Below the pieces are notes generated by a model that worked only from the letters and a program-made list of their open reading frames with translations, did no database searches and was not told where the DNA came from. DNA of 43,510 nt from Akkermansiaceae bacterium (lineage in GTDB: Bacteria; Verrucomicrobiota; Verrucomicrobiia; Verrucomicrobiales; Akkermansiaceae). Positions 24,967-33,020 of the stretch are shown piece after piece (positions within the stretch are counted from its first letter, which is position 1; every line of letters begins with the position of its first letter). The stretch is from the NCBI GenBank assembly GCA_013001695.1, contig JABDMC010000045.1, positions 1 to 43,510 on the forward strand. Direction: 5' to 3'. The translations under genes were made by a program, and so were the position numbers.

Positions 24967-26105
24967 CACGCAACCGGTTCCTTCAGGCGTTCGGGCGGGG
25001 CGGACGCCCCCGGGTCGTTCTCTTCCACCAACTCGATCGGCTCCCGGCCCGCGGCCCGGACCCAAGCCGCGATCCGCTGCGGCGCCTCGTCCAGCCAGTC
25101 GAAGGATTCGCCCCGGCGCCGGGCCCGCAGGTGCTCCCGCGCGACCCACGAGCCGGCGAGCGCCTTGCGCATCAGGAACCAGCGCCGCTCCAGGACCCGG
25201 GGGGAACTGGTCAACTCCTCCAGGCGCCAGGCCGTTTCCCGCATCGCGGCACCCTGCCGGTTCCATTTCGGGTCCACCCGGACACCGGTTTCCGTCTCGA
25301 GGACGGGGCCAAGTTGCGCCAGCGCGTGGTCGACCATTTCCCCGATCTTGATGCGCAGTTCGGCGATGTTGGCACGGTTGTCGGAGGTGGCCTGCGCCGG
25401 ATGCTCACGCCACGCCCCCCATGTTCCCGGCACATGGATCGTGTCCCCGCAGAGGGCGGCCCGCATGTTCAGATTGAAGTCGCCCGGTGATCCCCACCGG
25501 GTTTCGAAAACCCCGACGCGGTCGAGAAGACTCCGGCGAATCAGGAGCTGCGTCCACGAGGTATACACGCTCTCCCCGGTCAGATGCAGCAACCCGTCGA
25601 ACGGAGCCCGGCGAATATGCATGCGATCGAGGAGATCCGTCCCGCACCGCGAAAAGATCGAGTGGGTCCCCCACCATTGCGCCGCCGTCTCGCCCGCCTC
25701 ACCGATGATCCGCAGCTTGGTGTGCGCGATATCGCACCCGGCGTGGGTCTCCAGCGCGCCCGCCATCTTCTCGAGGTAATCCGGCGCCATGACATCGTCG
25801 GCCGCCGGGCCGTAAACGTACTTTCCGTTCGCCAGCCGCAAGGCCCGGTTCCAGTTGTCGTAGATGCTGACAAACTCGTCAAAGTGGTGAAAGCGGATGC
25901 GCGGGTCCGCCCGCGCGTAGCCCTCCACGATGCCGCGGGTCCGGTCGGTGCTGCAATTGTCGACGATGACGTGCTCGAAGTCGCCGCAACTCTGTGCCTG
26001 AACGCTCTCGATGCACTCCGCAATGAACCGCTCCCCATTGTAGACGGGGGTGATCACACTCACCAGTGGCGCTTTCGACTGCATCTCTCGTCGGGTGGTG
26101 GTCAT
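24966..26105 (-). CDS. Family 2 glycosyltransferase
   Basis: GT-A glycosyltransferase. After the chosen start MTTTRREMQSKAP comes VSVITPVYNGERFIAECI, then VDNCSTDRTR and the metal-binding region YGPAADDVM (ADD). A long C-terminal part (WQxxGTHSIFSRC..., about 200 residues after the catalytic domain) is unassigned; it is rich in R and E and ends without a membrane segment. The longest frame starts at 26246 but would overlap the preceding gene by 47 bases; ATGs at 26144 and 26084 are also possible. It is directly coupled to the GT4 gene that follows. Confidence 0.82.
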   Translation of the reverse strand: MTTTRREMQSKAPLVSVITPVYNGERFIAECIESVQAQSCGDFEHVIVDNCSTDRTRGIVEGYARADPRIRFHHFDEFVSIYDNWNRALRLANGKYVYGPAADDVMAPDYLEKMAGALETHAGCDIAHTKLRIIGEAGETAAQWWGTHSIFSRCGTDLLDRMHIRRAPFDGLLHLTGESVYTSWTQLLIRRSLLDRVGVFETRWGSPGDFNLNMRAALCGDTIHVPGTWGAWREHPAQATSDNRANIAELRIKIGEMVDHALAQLGPVLETETGVRVDPKWNRQGAAMRETAWRLEELTSSPRVLERRWFLMRKALAGSWVAREHLRARRRGESFDWLDEAPQRIAAWVRAAGREPIELVEENDPGASAPPERLKEPVA

Positions 26106-26199
26106 TTCGCCGAGGTATTCCCGCGTCCCGGGGCTGCGTTTCATGATGACGGGCGCATGCACGCCCGGGCGGGGACCGGCCCCGGGGCGCACCCGGCGC

Positions 26200-27183
26200 T
26201 CAGGGTGCGCTGCCGTGAACCTGGACCCCGCTCCCGGCATGCTCACGATACCAGTCGATCGTCCTCCGGAGGCCCTCCCGGAACGGAACCTGCGCCCGCC
26301 ATCCGATGGCCCGGGCGGTCGATTCCGTGTCGGCGCTGTGCACGACTTCGTTGCTGCGATCGCCGACCGCGCCGAACTCCGGAACGACCGGACTGCCGAG
26401 CAACTCCACGAGCAGCTCCACAGCCTCGCGGCTCGTGTGGAACTCGCCGGTGCCGAGATCGATCGTGCCGCCGTCGATTCCGGGCGCGCGAATCAGAGCA
26501 AGCATGCCTTCGACAAGATCGTCCACGAAGATCCAGTCCATGGGCCGGGATCCGCTCATCAGCTTCGGAGGCTTCCCGTCGAGCAGCGAGAGGATCGAGT
26601 AGGGGATCAGCTTGGTGAGGTCCCGCTGGCCGGGCCCGTAGGTCATGAAAATCCGCCCGACGACGACGGGCGTCCCGTAGAGTTCGTGAAACATGCGCGC
26701 GTAGCAGCTCGCCGCGAACTTGGAAGCCGCGTAGGGAGATGTCGGGACGGGCGCCGCGCCGGCGTTGCCGAGACCCGCCTCTTCGAGCGACCCCGCGAGG
26801 AACAGACGTTCGCAACCGGCCTCGGTGCAGGCCGTGAGGAGGTTCACCGTCGAAACGAGATTGTCGCCGAGAGCGGGCTGAACATGCTCGATGCCCCGGG
26901 CGCCCTTCACGTGGCCGGCGAGGTGGAAGATGTAATCCGGCCGCACTTCCCGGATCAACTCCCGCACGGATCCGGCGGCGCTGAGATCGAGCCGATGCCC
27001 GTGCACGCCGGCCAACGAGGCGGGCAGCGGGTTTCCGCGGGAGACGCCGTGCACCGCGACGCCATCCGCAACGAGCCGCAGGCAAAGCCGGGACCCGATG
27101 AACCCCGAGGCCCCGGTCACAAGGGCGACCTTGCCCGCCCGTTCCGGGGCGCAGGTGCCGCCTGGTTGTCCGTCCGTTCCCAT
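26200..27183 (-). CDS. NAD-dependent epimerase/dehydratase family (extended SDR)
   Basis: Acts on a nucleotide sugar, perhaps as a 4-reductase or epimerase in the CDP-sugar pathway. GASGFIG (24-30) is the NAD motif, and Ser132, Tyr151 and Lys155 (SPYAASK) form the catalytic set. Later MTYGPGQRDLTKLIPYSI and DWIFVDDLVEG are typical extended-SDR landmarks. The ATG at 27183 lies five bases inside the spacer after the peptidase-like gene, whose stop is at 27188. Being next to rfbC, the C-methyltransferase and rfbG, it may be the final reductase. It differs from RmlD. Confidence 0.8.
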   Translation of the reverse strand: MGTDGQPGGTCAPERAGKVALVTGASGFIGSRLCLRLVADGVAVHGVSRGNPLPASLAGVHGHRLDLSAAGSVRELIREVRPDYIFHLAGHVKGARGIEHVQPALGDNLVSTVNLLTACTEAGCERLFLAGSLEEAGLGNAGAAPVPTSPYAASKFAASCYARMFHELYGTPVVVGRIFMTYGPGQRDLTKLIPYSILSLLDGKPPKLMSGSRPMDWIFVDDLVEGMLALIRAPGIDGGTIDLGTGEFHTSREAVELLVELLGSPVVPEFGAVGDRSNEVVHSADTESTARAIGWRAQVPFREGLRRTIDWYREHAGSGVQVHGSAP

Positions 27184-27187
27184 GATC

Positions 27188-28501
27188 TTACCGGTTTCCG
27201 GCCGGTCCCAGCAATCCCGCCTCGGCGAGGGCACCGGCCGCGGCGGCGATCGTCTCGAATTTCACTCCCGCCCGCTCCGCGATGGAGAGCAGATCGTGCT
27301 CGCCGTCCGACTGGTTGAGGACCCAGAGGAGGGCCAGCTCATCGAATTCGCCGCGGCGCATGCCCCCCGTCTCGCCGTAGAGTCCGCGCTTGCCCAGGGC
27401 GGGTTCGCATTTCGGGTTCCGGTTCAGGTAGACGGCATTTCGTTCGAGGACCTGCAGGATTCTCCACGTGTTCCGGAGGGAATCCTCGAGCGCATCCCGA
27501 TCGAGAAAATCCACGTTGTCCGCGCTGGTGTGATACTCCGGGAACGTGCCGTGCTGGGATCGCATCAGGCAGCCCACCGGGAGGTTGAAGCCGGGCGAGC
27601 AGTATTGCCGTTCGTCGTAACCGTAGGGGAAGAAGTCGATGACGCGATCCTCCGCGCCGGAGTCCGCGAGGACGTGGGACGCTGCCCGGTCAACGAGCGC
27701 GTCCCCGCGGCGCGACCGCTTGTAGGTCATGGGGCCCGGATCCCCGAGACAGGTCAGGACGAGTCCATGGACGATGTCGCTCGCCCGGGCCTCGTTCAAT
27801 GCCAACCACGTGATCGAACCGATCGTGCCCGGGATGAACAGGAACCGGTAGGACAGGCGGTGGGGACCCGCCTGCAGACGCCGGGCCAGGAAGGCCGCCA
27901 CGGCCATTCCCGACAGGTTGTCGTTCGCGAGAGAGGGGTGGCAGACATGACAGGAAATCAGCACTTCTTCCGGGCTCTCGCCGGGCAACAGGCATTCGCC
28001 GTACGTCAGGCTGCCGGCCTCCAGCGTGGAGTCGATGCACACCTCATAGGTTCCGTCCTCGAGCGATTGCAGGGTCTCGTGCGGGAGGCAGAATCCCCAC
28101 GTCTCCTTGTAGTAGGAGGTGCGGTAGGGGATCACTCCGGGTTTGTCGGGAAGCGAGTGCAGGTGGGGCCTCAGCTTTTCCAGGGGCATCTTCTCGCGCA
28201 CCGGCACGCTGTAACCGACGACATGGAGGTTGTGGTCGGCGAAATCGACGACTCGCTCACCGTGGGGATCCTCGATCCACGCTTCGCGAATGTTCCATTC
28301 GCGCGGAACAGACCAGTCGAAGACCTCGGTGCCGGTGGGCACCTCGTGCACTTCAAGCGGAATCCACTCCGAAAGGATCTCGAGGGTCTCCCGCACGCCG
28401 TCCCCCGTGATGCTCCGGCAGATCGGATAGAGCCGGCTGACGAGGTCCAGCATCGCGGTCCCCGGGCTGCCGAGCGCCTGCTCCTGGTTCCTGATGGTCA
28501 T
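27188..28501 (-). CDS. DUF4910 / M28-like zinc aminopeptidase-type protein
   Basis: Metal-dependent hydrolase of unknown substrate. The core ISCHVCHPSLANDNLSGMAVA (histidines 185 and 188, aspartate 194) is the metal-binding core of the DUF4910/DUF2172 family, related to M28 peptidases. FFPYGYDERQYCSPG and SQHGTFPEYHTSADN are other family motifs. A C-terminal winged-helix-like segment (about 360-437) is also usual. The ATG at 28501 overlaps the rfbC-like stop by four bases. Such proteins turn up in O-antigen and other surface-sugar loci, where they are thought to act on sugar or amide groups. No signal peptide is visible, so cytoplasmic. Confidence 0.8.
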   Translation of the reverse strand: MTIRNQEQALGSPGTAMLDLVSRLYPICRSITGDGVRETLEILSEWIPLEVHEVPTGTEVFDWSVPREWNIREAWIEDPHGERVVDFADHNLHVVGYSVPVREKMPLEKLRPHLHSLPDKPGVIPYRTSYYKETWGFCLPHETLQSLEDGTYEVCIDSTLEAGSLTYGECLLPGESPEEVLISCHVCHPSLANDNLSGMAVAAFLARRLQAGPHRLSYRFLFIPGTIGSITWLALNEARASDIVHGLVLTCLGDPGPMTYKRSRRGDALVDRAASHVLADSGAEDRVIDFFPYGYDERQYCSPGFNLPVGCLMRSQHGTFPEYHTSADNVDFLDRDALEDSLRNTWRILQVLERNAVYLNRNPKCEPALGKRGLYGETGGMRRGEFDELALLWVLNQSDGEHDLLSIAERAGVKFETIAAAAGALAEAGLLGPAGNR

Positions 28502-29025
28502 GAAAATAGCGGCCAGCGGGTATCCTGCTCGGAAATCGCGCTGACAGGCAGCGGCCACTCGATCCCGAATCCCGGGTCATCGTGACGAAACCCCGCGGCA
28601 TGGCCGGGCAAATGAAACTCGCTCATCTGATAATGAACTTCGGTGTCGTCCGCGAGAGTCTGGAAACCATGGGCGAATTCCCTGGGCACGAACAGCGCAC
28701 GTCGATTGTCGGCCGTCAGGTCCACCGCGAAATGCTGCCGGAACGTCGGGGAGGCGGGCCGGAGATCGGCGATGACATCGTGAATCGCACCCCGGATGCA
28801 GCGGACAACCTTCGCCTCGCTGTGCGGGGGCGCCTGGAAATGCATGCCGCGCAGGGTGCCTGCCCGGAGGTTGAAGGAGGTGTTGCTCTGCGGGAATTCC
28901 GTCTCGATGCCATGAGCCGCGAATTCCCGGCGGCAGAAGGTCCGCGCGAAGAATCCCCGCTCGTCGTCGTGGGTCTCGAGGTCGATCACGAATGCTCCTT
29001 CCAATGGTGTCTGATGGAAGATCAT
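28498..29025 (-). CDS. rfbC: dTDP-4-dehydrorhamnose 3,5-epimerase family (RmlC-like)
   Basis: Likely epimerises a 4-keto-6-deoxy nucleotide sugar. The 175-residue jelly roll has TLRGMHFQ with His62, EAKVVRC with Lys72 and a final DPGFGIEWP. The position of the usual catalytic tyrosine (xYxPE) reads EFHLPG, so residue 138 is histidine here. It lies between the C-methyltransferase gene and the DUF4910 gene, with a 4-base overlap to the latter, so its substrate is probably the CDP-4-keto sugar rather than dTDP-glucose derivatives. Start ATG with no clear ribosome site. Confidence 0.82.
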   Translation of the reverse strand: MIFHQTPLEGAFVIDLETHDDERGFFARTFCRREFAAHGIETEFPQSNTSFNLRAGTLRGMHFQAPPHSEAKVVRCIRGAIHDVIADLRPASPTFRQHFAVDLTADNRRALFVPREFAHGFQTLADDTEVHYQMSEFHLPGHAAGFRHDDPGFGIEWPLPVSAISEQDTRWPLFS

Positions 29026-29064
29026 GCCGGAATGCCGATGGGTCGATGATTCGTTCCGGCGCGG

Positions 29065-30312
29065 TCAGGGGTAGACGGTGGTCTCCGGAATCGGGACGAC
29101 GAACTGCCCGCCCCAATCGCGGATGGCGGCCATCTGTTCCATGATTTCCTCCCGCAGGTTCCAGGGGAGAATGAGGAGGTAGTCGGGCCGCGTCTCGCCG
29201 ACCTTGGATGGCGCCTCGATGGGAATGTGGGTCCCCGGCAGGGCGAACCCCTGCTTGTGCGGGCTGCGGTCCACCACGTAGTCGATGAAGTCGCGACCCA
29301 CCCCGCAGTAATTGAGCAGGGTATTCCCCTTGGCGGCGGCACCGTAGGCGACGATGGATTTGCCCGCCCGCTTGGCCTCGATCAGGAAGGAGAGCAGCTT
29401 CCGCTTCGTCTCCTTCACTTGTTCGCCAAACTGCAGGTAGACGTTCAGTTGATCCAGCCCCGCTTCGAGCTCCTTCTTCTTCAAGCGCTCGACGTTGGCG
29501 GTCACGGGCGGTTCGGCGGCTTCCTCGTGCCGGCCGAAGATCCGCAGGGATCCCCCGTGAGTCGGCAGCTCCTCCACGTCGAACAGGGTGATGCCGTGGC
29601 GGGCGAAGACCCGCTCCACCGTGAGAAAGGAGAAGTAGGAGAAGTGCTCGTGGTAAATCGTGTCGAACTGGTTTTGCGTCATCAGGTTGAGGAGGTGGGG
29701 GAACTCCATCGTGATAATCCCGGAGGGCCCGAGGATCACCTTCATCCCCGCCACGAAGTCGTTCAGGTCGGGGACGTGGGCGAGGACATTGTTCCCGAGG
29801 AGGAGGTCCGCGGTCCGGCCCTCCGCCGCGAGCTCCTTCGCCGTCTCCACCCCGAAGAAGCGCACCAGCGTCTCGATGCCTTTCTCGGTGGCCGTCCGGG
29901 CCACGTTCTCCGCCGGCTCGATTCCGAGCACCGGCACCCCCTCCTGGTGGAAGTACTGCAGGAGGTAACCGTCATTGCTTGCGATCTCGACGACGAGGGA
30001 ATCCCTCCCGATGCCGAAGCGGCCGGTCATGTCGCGACAGTAGGTCTCGGCGTGACGCAGCCAGCCTTCGGAGAAGGACGAAAAGTAGGCGTACGACTGG
30101 AAAATCGCCTCGGGAGATTCGTATTCCTCCAACTGGACGAGGAAACACTCGGGGCAGATGTGGGCGCGGAGCGGGTAAAACGTCTCCGACTGCCCGCCGG
30201 CCCGCGGATCCGGATAGGCGTTGGCCAACGGTGTCATCCCGAGATCGGCAAAGACGTGTTCGAGGGCCTTGCCGTCAAAGCGGCAGCTGGGAACGCGGGG
30301 CATGCTCATCAC
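29065..30312 (-). CDS. Sugar C-methyltransferase (TylC3/NovU type)
   Basis: SAM-dependent methyltransferase that adds a methyl to carbon of a 4-keto-6-deoxysugar, most likely C3. Domains in order: N-terminal zinc-type segment (CRFD...CPEC), methyltransferase core with LVVEIASNDGYLLQYF and GIEPAENVA, and C-terminal domain with YGAAAKGNTLLNYCGV. YHEHFSYFS in the middle carries the conserved histidine-glutamate-histidine. One of the four zinc cysteines appears to be aspartate (Cys10, Asp13, Cys53, Cys56). It follows rfbG with a GTGATG junction, so the start is GTG 30312 or ATG 30309. Confidence 0.88.
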   Translation of the reverse strand: MMSMPRVPSCRFDGKALEHVFADLGMTPLANAYPDPRAGGQSETFYPLRAHICPECFLVQLEEYESPEAIFQSYAYFSSFSEGWLRHAETYCRDMTGRFGIGRDSLVVEIASNDGYLLQYFHQEGVPVLGIEPAENVARTATEKGIETLVRFFGVETAKELAAEGRTADLLLGNNVLAHVPDLNDFVAGMKVILGPSGIITMEFPHLLNLMTQNQFDTIYHEHFSYFSFLTVERVFARHGITLFDVEELPTHGGSLRIFGRHEEAAEPPVTANVERLKKKELEAGLDQLNVYLQFGEQVKETKRKLLSFLIEAKRAGKSIVAYGAAAKGNTLLNYCGVGRDFIDYVVDRSPHKQGFALPGTHIPIEAPSKVGETRPDYLLILPWNLREEIMEQMAAIRDWGGQFVVPIPETTVYP

Positions 30313-31379
30313 GATGCGAGTTGGGTGAATTCACCGATCTGGGCCTCCGTGACCTCGCGCATGTCGGAACCCGACTGCAGGGCTCGATACCACCTCACCG
30401 TCCAGTCGAGGGCCGCGTCGAGCGTCAACTGCGGGCGCCAGCCCATGCGGCTCCTCGCCTTCGAGGAATCGACTTTCAGGAAGTGGGCTTCGTGCGGCTG
30501 CGCGCCGGATCCGGTCGACACGCCGGCTCCGTCGCCCCAGAGATCCTTCAGGCGGCCCGCGATCCATCCCACCGTCCGGGCCTCGGTCTCGTCGGGCCCG
30601 AAATTCCACGCCTCGCAGTATCCGCCGTCGTTGGTGTGGAGGCGTTCGGCGAGCATCAGGTAGCCGGCAAGGGGCTCGAGGACGTGCTGCCACGGGCGCA
30701 CCGCCCCGGGAAAGCGCAAGGTGAGCGTTTCCCCGGCCAGGAATGCCCGCATGGCATCCGGCACGAGCCGGTCGGTGGCCCAGTCACCACCGCCGATGAC
30801 GTTGCCGGCACGCGCCGAGGCGACCCGGAGATCCCCGCCGCCGTTCTTCCCGAAGAATGACTGGCGATACGCGGAGGTCACCAGCTCCGCGCACCCTTTG
30901 CTGCTGCTGTAGGGATCGTGTCCGCCCATCGGTTCGTCCTCCCGGTAGGCCCAGAGCCACTCCTTGTTCTCGTAGCACTTGTCCGACGTCACGATGACTC
31001 CCGCGCAGACCGACTCGAGTCGGCGCATCGCTTCCAGAACATGGAGCGTCCCGAGGACGTTCGTCTCGAATGTCTCCACGGGCCGGTCGTAGGATTCCCG
31101 AACCAGTGACTGGGCTGCGAGGTGCATCACGACGTCCGGGCGGAACTCGCTCATGGCGGCGCACAGCCGCTCGAGATCCCGGACATCCTCCTCTCCGGTG
31201 CCGAGGTGCGCATGGAGCCCGGCCTGGCGATAGAGGCTCGGATCGGTCGGCGGCGCCAGCGAATAGCCCCGCACCTCGGCCCCCATGCGGCGAAGCCACA
31301 GCGACAGCCAGCTTCCCTTGAAGCCGGTGTGGCCGGTGAGGAAGACCTTCTTCCCGCGCCAGAATTCCTCGTTGATCAT
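30309..31379 (-). CDS. rfbG: CDP-glucose 4,6-dehydratase
   Basis: Converts CDP-glucose to CDP-4-keto-6-deoxyglucose. The NAD motif TGHTGFKGSW (15-24), HLAAQSLVRESY, TSDKCYENKEW and the YSSSK dyad are signatures specific to the CDP-glucose branch. The internal start MINEEFW (31379) overlaps the rfbF stop by four bases (ATGA). Length 356 is usual. It follows rfbF in the natural order and precedes the C-methyltransferase. Confidence 0.95.
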   Translation of the reverse strand: MINEEFWRGKKVFLTGHTGFKGSWLSLWLRRMGAEVRGYSLAPPTDPSLYRQAGLHAHLGTGEEDVRDLERLCAAMSEFRPDVVMHLAAQSLVRESYDRPVETFETNVLGTLHVLEAMRRLESVCAGVIVTSDKCYENKEWLWAYREDEPMGGHDPYSSSKGCAELVTSAYRQSFFGKNGGGDLRVASARAGNVIGGGDWATDRLVPDAMRAFLAGETLTLRFPGAVRPWQHVLEPLAGYLMLAERLHTNDGGYCEAWNFGPDETEARTVGWIAGRLKDLWGDGAGVSTGSGAQPHEAHFLKVDSSKARSRMGWRPQLTLDAALDWTVRWYRALQSGSDMREVTEAQIGEFTQLAS

Positions 31380-32152
31380 TTCCAGACCTTCCACGGGGCG
31401 TTTCCGCTCGACCAGAGCTTCTCGAGCTGGTTCCGGTCGTGGATGTTGTCCATGCAGTACCAGAAATCAGAGTGCTTGAACCCCGAGAGCTGGTCATCTT
31501 CGGCGAGCTGGTTGAGGGGTTCGAGCTCGAAGGCGGTGGAATCGCCCTCGATGTAATCCATGATTTCCGGCTCGAGGACGAAAAACCCGCCATTGACCCA
31601 CGCCCCGTCGCCCTGCGGCTTCTCGCGAAAGGCCGCAATCCGCGAATCGCTTTCGCCGAGACGAAACGAACCGAACCGGCCGGGTGGCTGCACCGCGGTC
31701 AGGGTGGCCCGGCGGCCCTCGCTTCGATGAAAGGCGATCAGCTCCTTCATGTTCACGTTCGCCACACCGTCCCCGTAGGTCAGGCAAAAGGTCGATCCGT
31801 CGATGTAGTCGGCGATCCGCTTGATCCGCCCGCCGGTATGGGTGCTGTCACCGGTATCGACGAGCGTCACCCGCCACGGCTCGGCCCGGTTCTGGTGGAC
31901 GTTCAGGGAGTTGTTCTGGATATCGAAGGTGACGTCGGCAGTGTGCAGGAAATAGTTCGCGAAGTATTCCTTGATCATGTGCCCCTTGTATCCGCAGCAG
32001 ATCACGAAATCGTTGAGCCCGAAAGCCGAGTAGATCTTCATGATGTGCCAGAGGATGGGCCGGTTCCCCACTTCGACCATGGGCTTCGGCCGCAGTGTGC
32101 TCTCTTCGCTGATGCGGGTTCCGAGCCCGCCTGCGAGAATTACGACTTTCAT
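31376..32152 (-). CDS. rfbF: Glucose-1-phosphate cytidylyltransferase
   Basis: Makes CDP-glucose from CTP and glucose-1-phosphate. The start KVVILAGGLGTRISEESTL, RPKPMVEVGNRPILWHIM, and FCLTYGDGVANV are the diagnostic RfbF pattern, and the 258-residue length matches the family. The gene has a CA-rich leader without a Shine-Dalgarno match, and a small GC hairpin lies 28 bases upstream (32180-32194). It is the first gene of the CDP-sugar cassette and may have its own promoter, as the upstream gap of 105 bases is larger than most here. Confidence 0.96.
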   Translation of the reverse strand: MKVVILAGGLGTRISEESTLRPKPMVEVGNRPILWHIMKIYSAFGLNDFVICCGYKGHMIKEYFANYFLHTADVTFDIQNNSLNVHQNRAEPWRVTLVDTGDSTHTGGRIKRIADYIDGSTFCLTYGDGVANVNMKELIAFHRSEGRRATLTAVQPPGRFGSFRLGESDSRIAAFREKPQGDGAWVNGGFFVLEPEIMDYIEGDSTAFELEPLNQLAEDDQLSGFKHSDFWYCMDNIHDRNQLEKLWSSGNAPWKVWK

Positions 32153-32179
32153 AATGTTGTGTTGAGATTGTTTCGACCG

Positions 32180-32194
32180 CCCCGGCAGCCGGGG
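32180..32194 (-). other. Short GC hairpin before rfbF
   Basis: CCCCGG pairs with CCGGGG across three bases. No T run follows, so it is not a standard terminator. It could slow transcription into rfbF or just reflect composition. Confidence 0.25.
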
Positions 32195-32257
32195 GTCCGG
32201 TCCGGGCGAGCCGCGAATCTCGGCGGCGGTATCGCGGCCGGAACCCGGGTGACGCCC

Positions 32258-33004
32258 TCAGCCGGTCATCGTGCGCACCGATTCCAGGTCGCTCCGCAGT
32301 TTGGCCACCTTCGCCGCGGGGCCCACCGCCACCGCTCCCGGCGGGATGTCCCGCGTCACGACCGCGCCGGCGCCGACCACCGCGCCGCGGCCGATGGTCA
32401 CCCCGGAGAGCACCGTCACCCCGACGCCCAGCCAGGCCCCTTCCTCGATGATGATCGGGCCCTTCGAGCAGAGGTCCTGCGCATGGATCGGCTCCCCCGC
32501 CTCGATGCCGTGATCATAACTGAAAAACGAGCACCCCGGTGCGATCTGGACGTTGGGACCAATCACGATCGGCTCCAGCGCGGAGAGGAGGAGACAGCGG
32601 CCCTGGATCCCGGTCCCCTCCCCGATCGAGATGGCCCCGCCTTCCAGGAGCTCGAGATTTGTTTCGCGGTTGATGTGCACGTAGTCGCCGAGCTGGACCC
32701 GCCCCGGAACCGGATCGCCGCTCCGCACGCGGCCCGCGGGCACCCTTGCCATTCCTTCCCAGGACGCGATGACGACCCGTTCACCGATCATCACATGGGC
32801 ACCCAGCTGGAGATCCACATCGACAATCTCCGCACTGGGCGCGACGTAGCCCTTTCGCGACAGGCGCGCGAGCGGGTAGCGGCCCCGGTAGGGACGCACG
32901 CCAATCGCCGCGAGGCGGGTCGCCATGCGGCCCGCCGGGGTCCACCCCCCGCGATTCAGCCAGAACCTCCTCCAGCGTGTTATGATTTTTTCGACCATTC
33001 CCAT
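32258..33004 (-). CDS. Hexapeptide-repeat acyltransferase (LbH)
   Basis: Likely O-acetyltransferase decorating the polysaccharide or a sugar precursor. The 248-residue protein has repeats such as VQLGDYVHINRETNLELLEGGAISIGEGTGIQGRCLLL and the end IIIEEGAWLGVGVTVLSGVTIGRGAVVGAGAVV, which form a left-handed beta-helix. FFSYDHGIEAG supplies the catalytic-type histidine context. N-terminal residues 1-45 are basic and probably soluble. The ATG at 33004 (or 32998) is preferred because the longest frame starts inside the upstream gene. Confidence 0.88.
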   Translation of the reverse strand: MGMVEKIITRWRRFWLNRGGWTPAGRMATRLAAIGVRPYRGRYPLARLSRKGYVAPSAEIVDVDLQLGAHVMIGERVVIASWEGMARVPAGRVRSGDPVPGRVQLGDYVHINRETNLELLEGGAISIGEGTGIQGRCLLLSALEPIVIGPNVQIAPGCSFFSYDHGIEAGEPIHAQDLCSKGPIIIEEGAWLGVGVTVLSGVTIGRGAVVGAGAVVTRDIPPGAVAVGPAAKVAKLRSDLESVRTMTG

Positions 33005-33020
33005 GTGCCGTCCGGGCATG

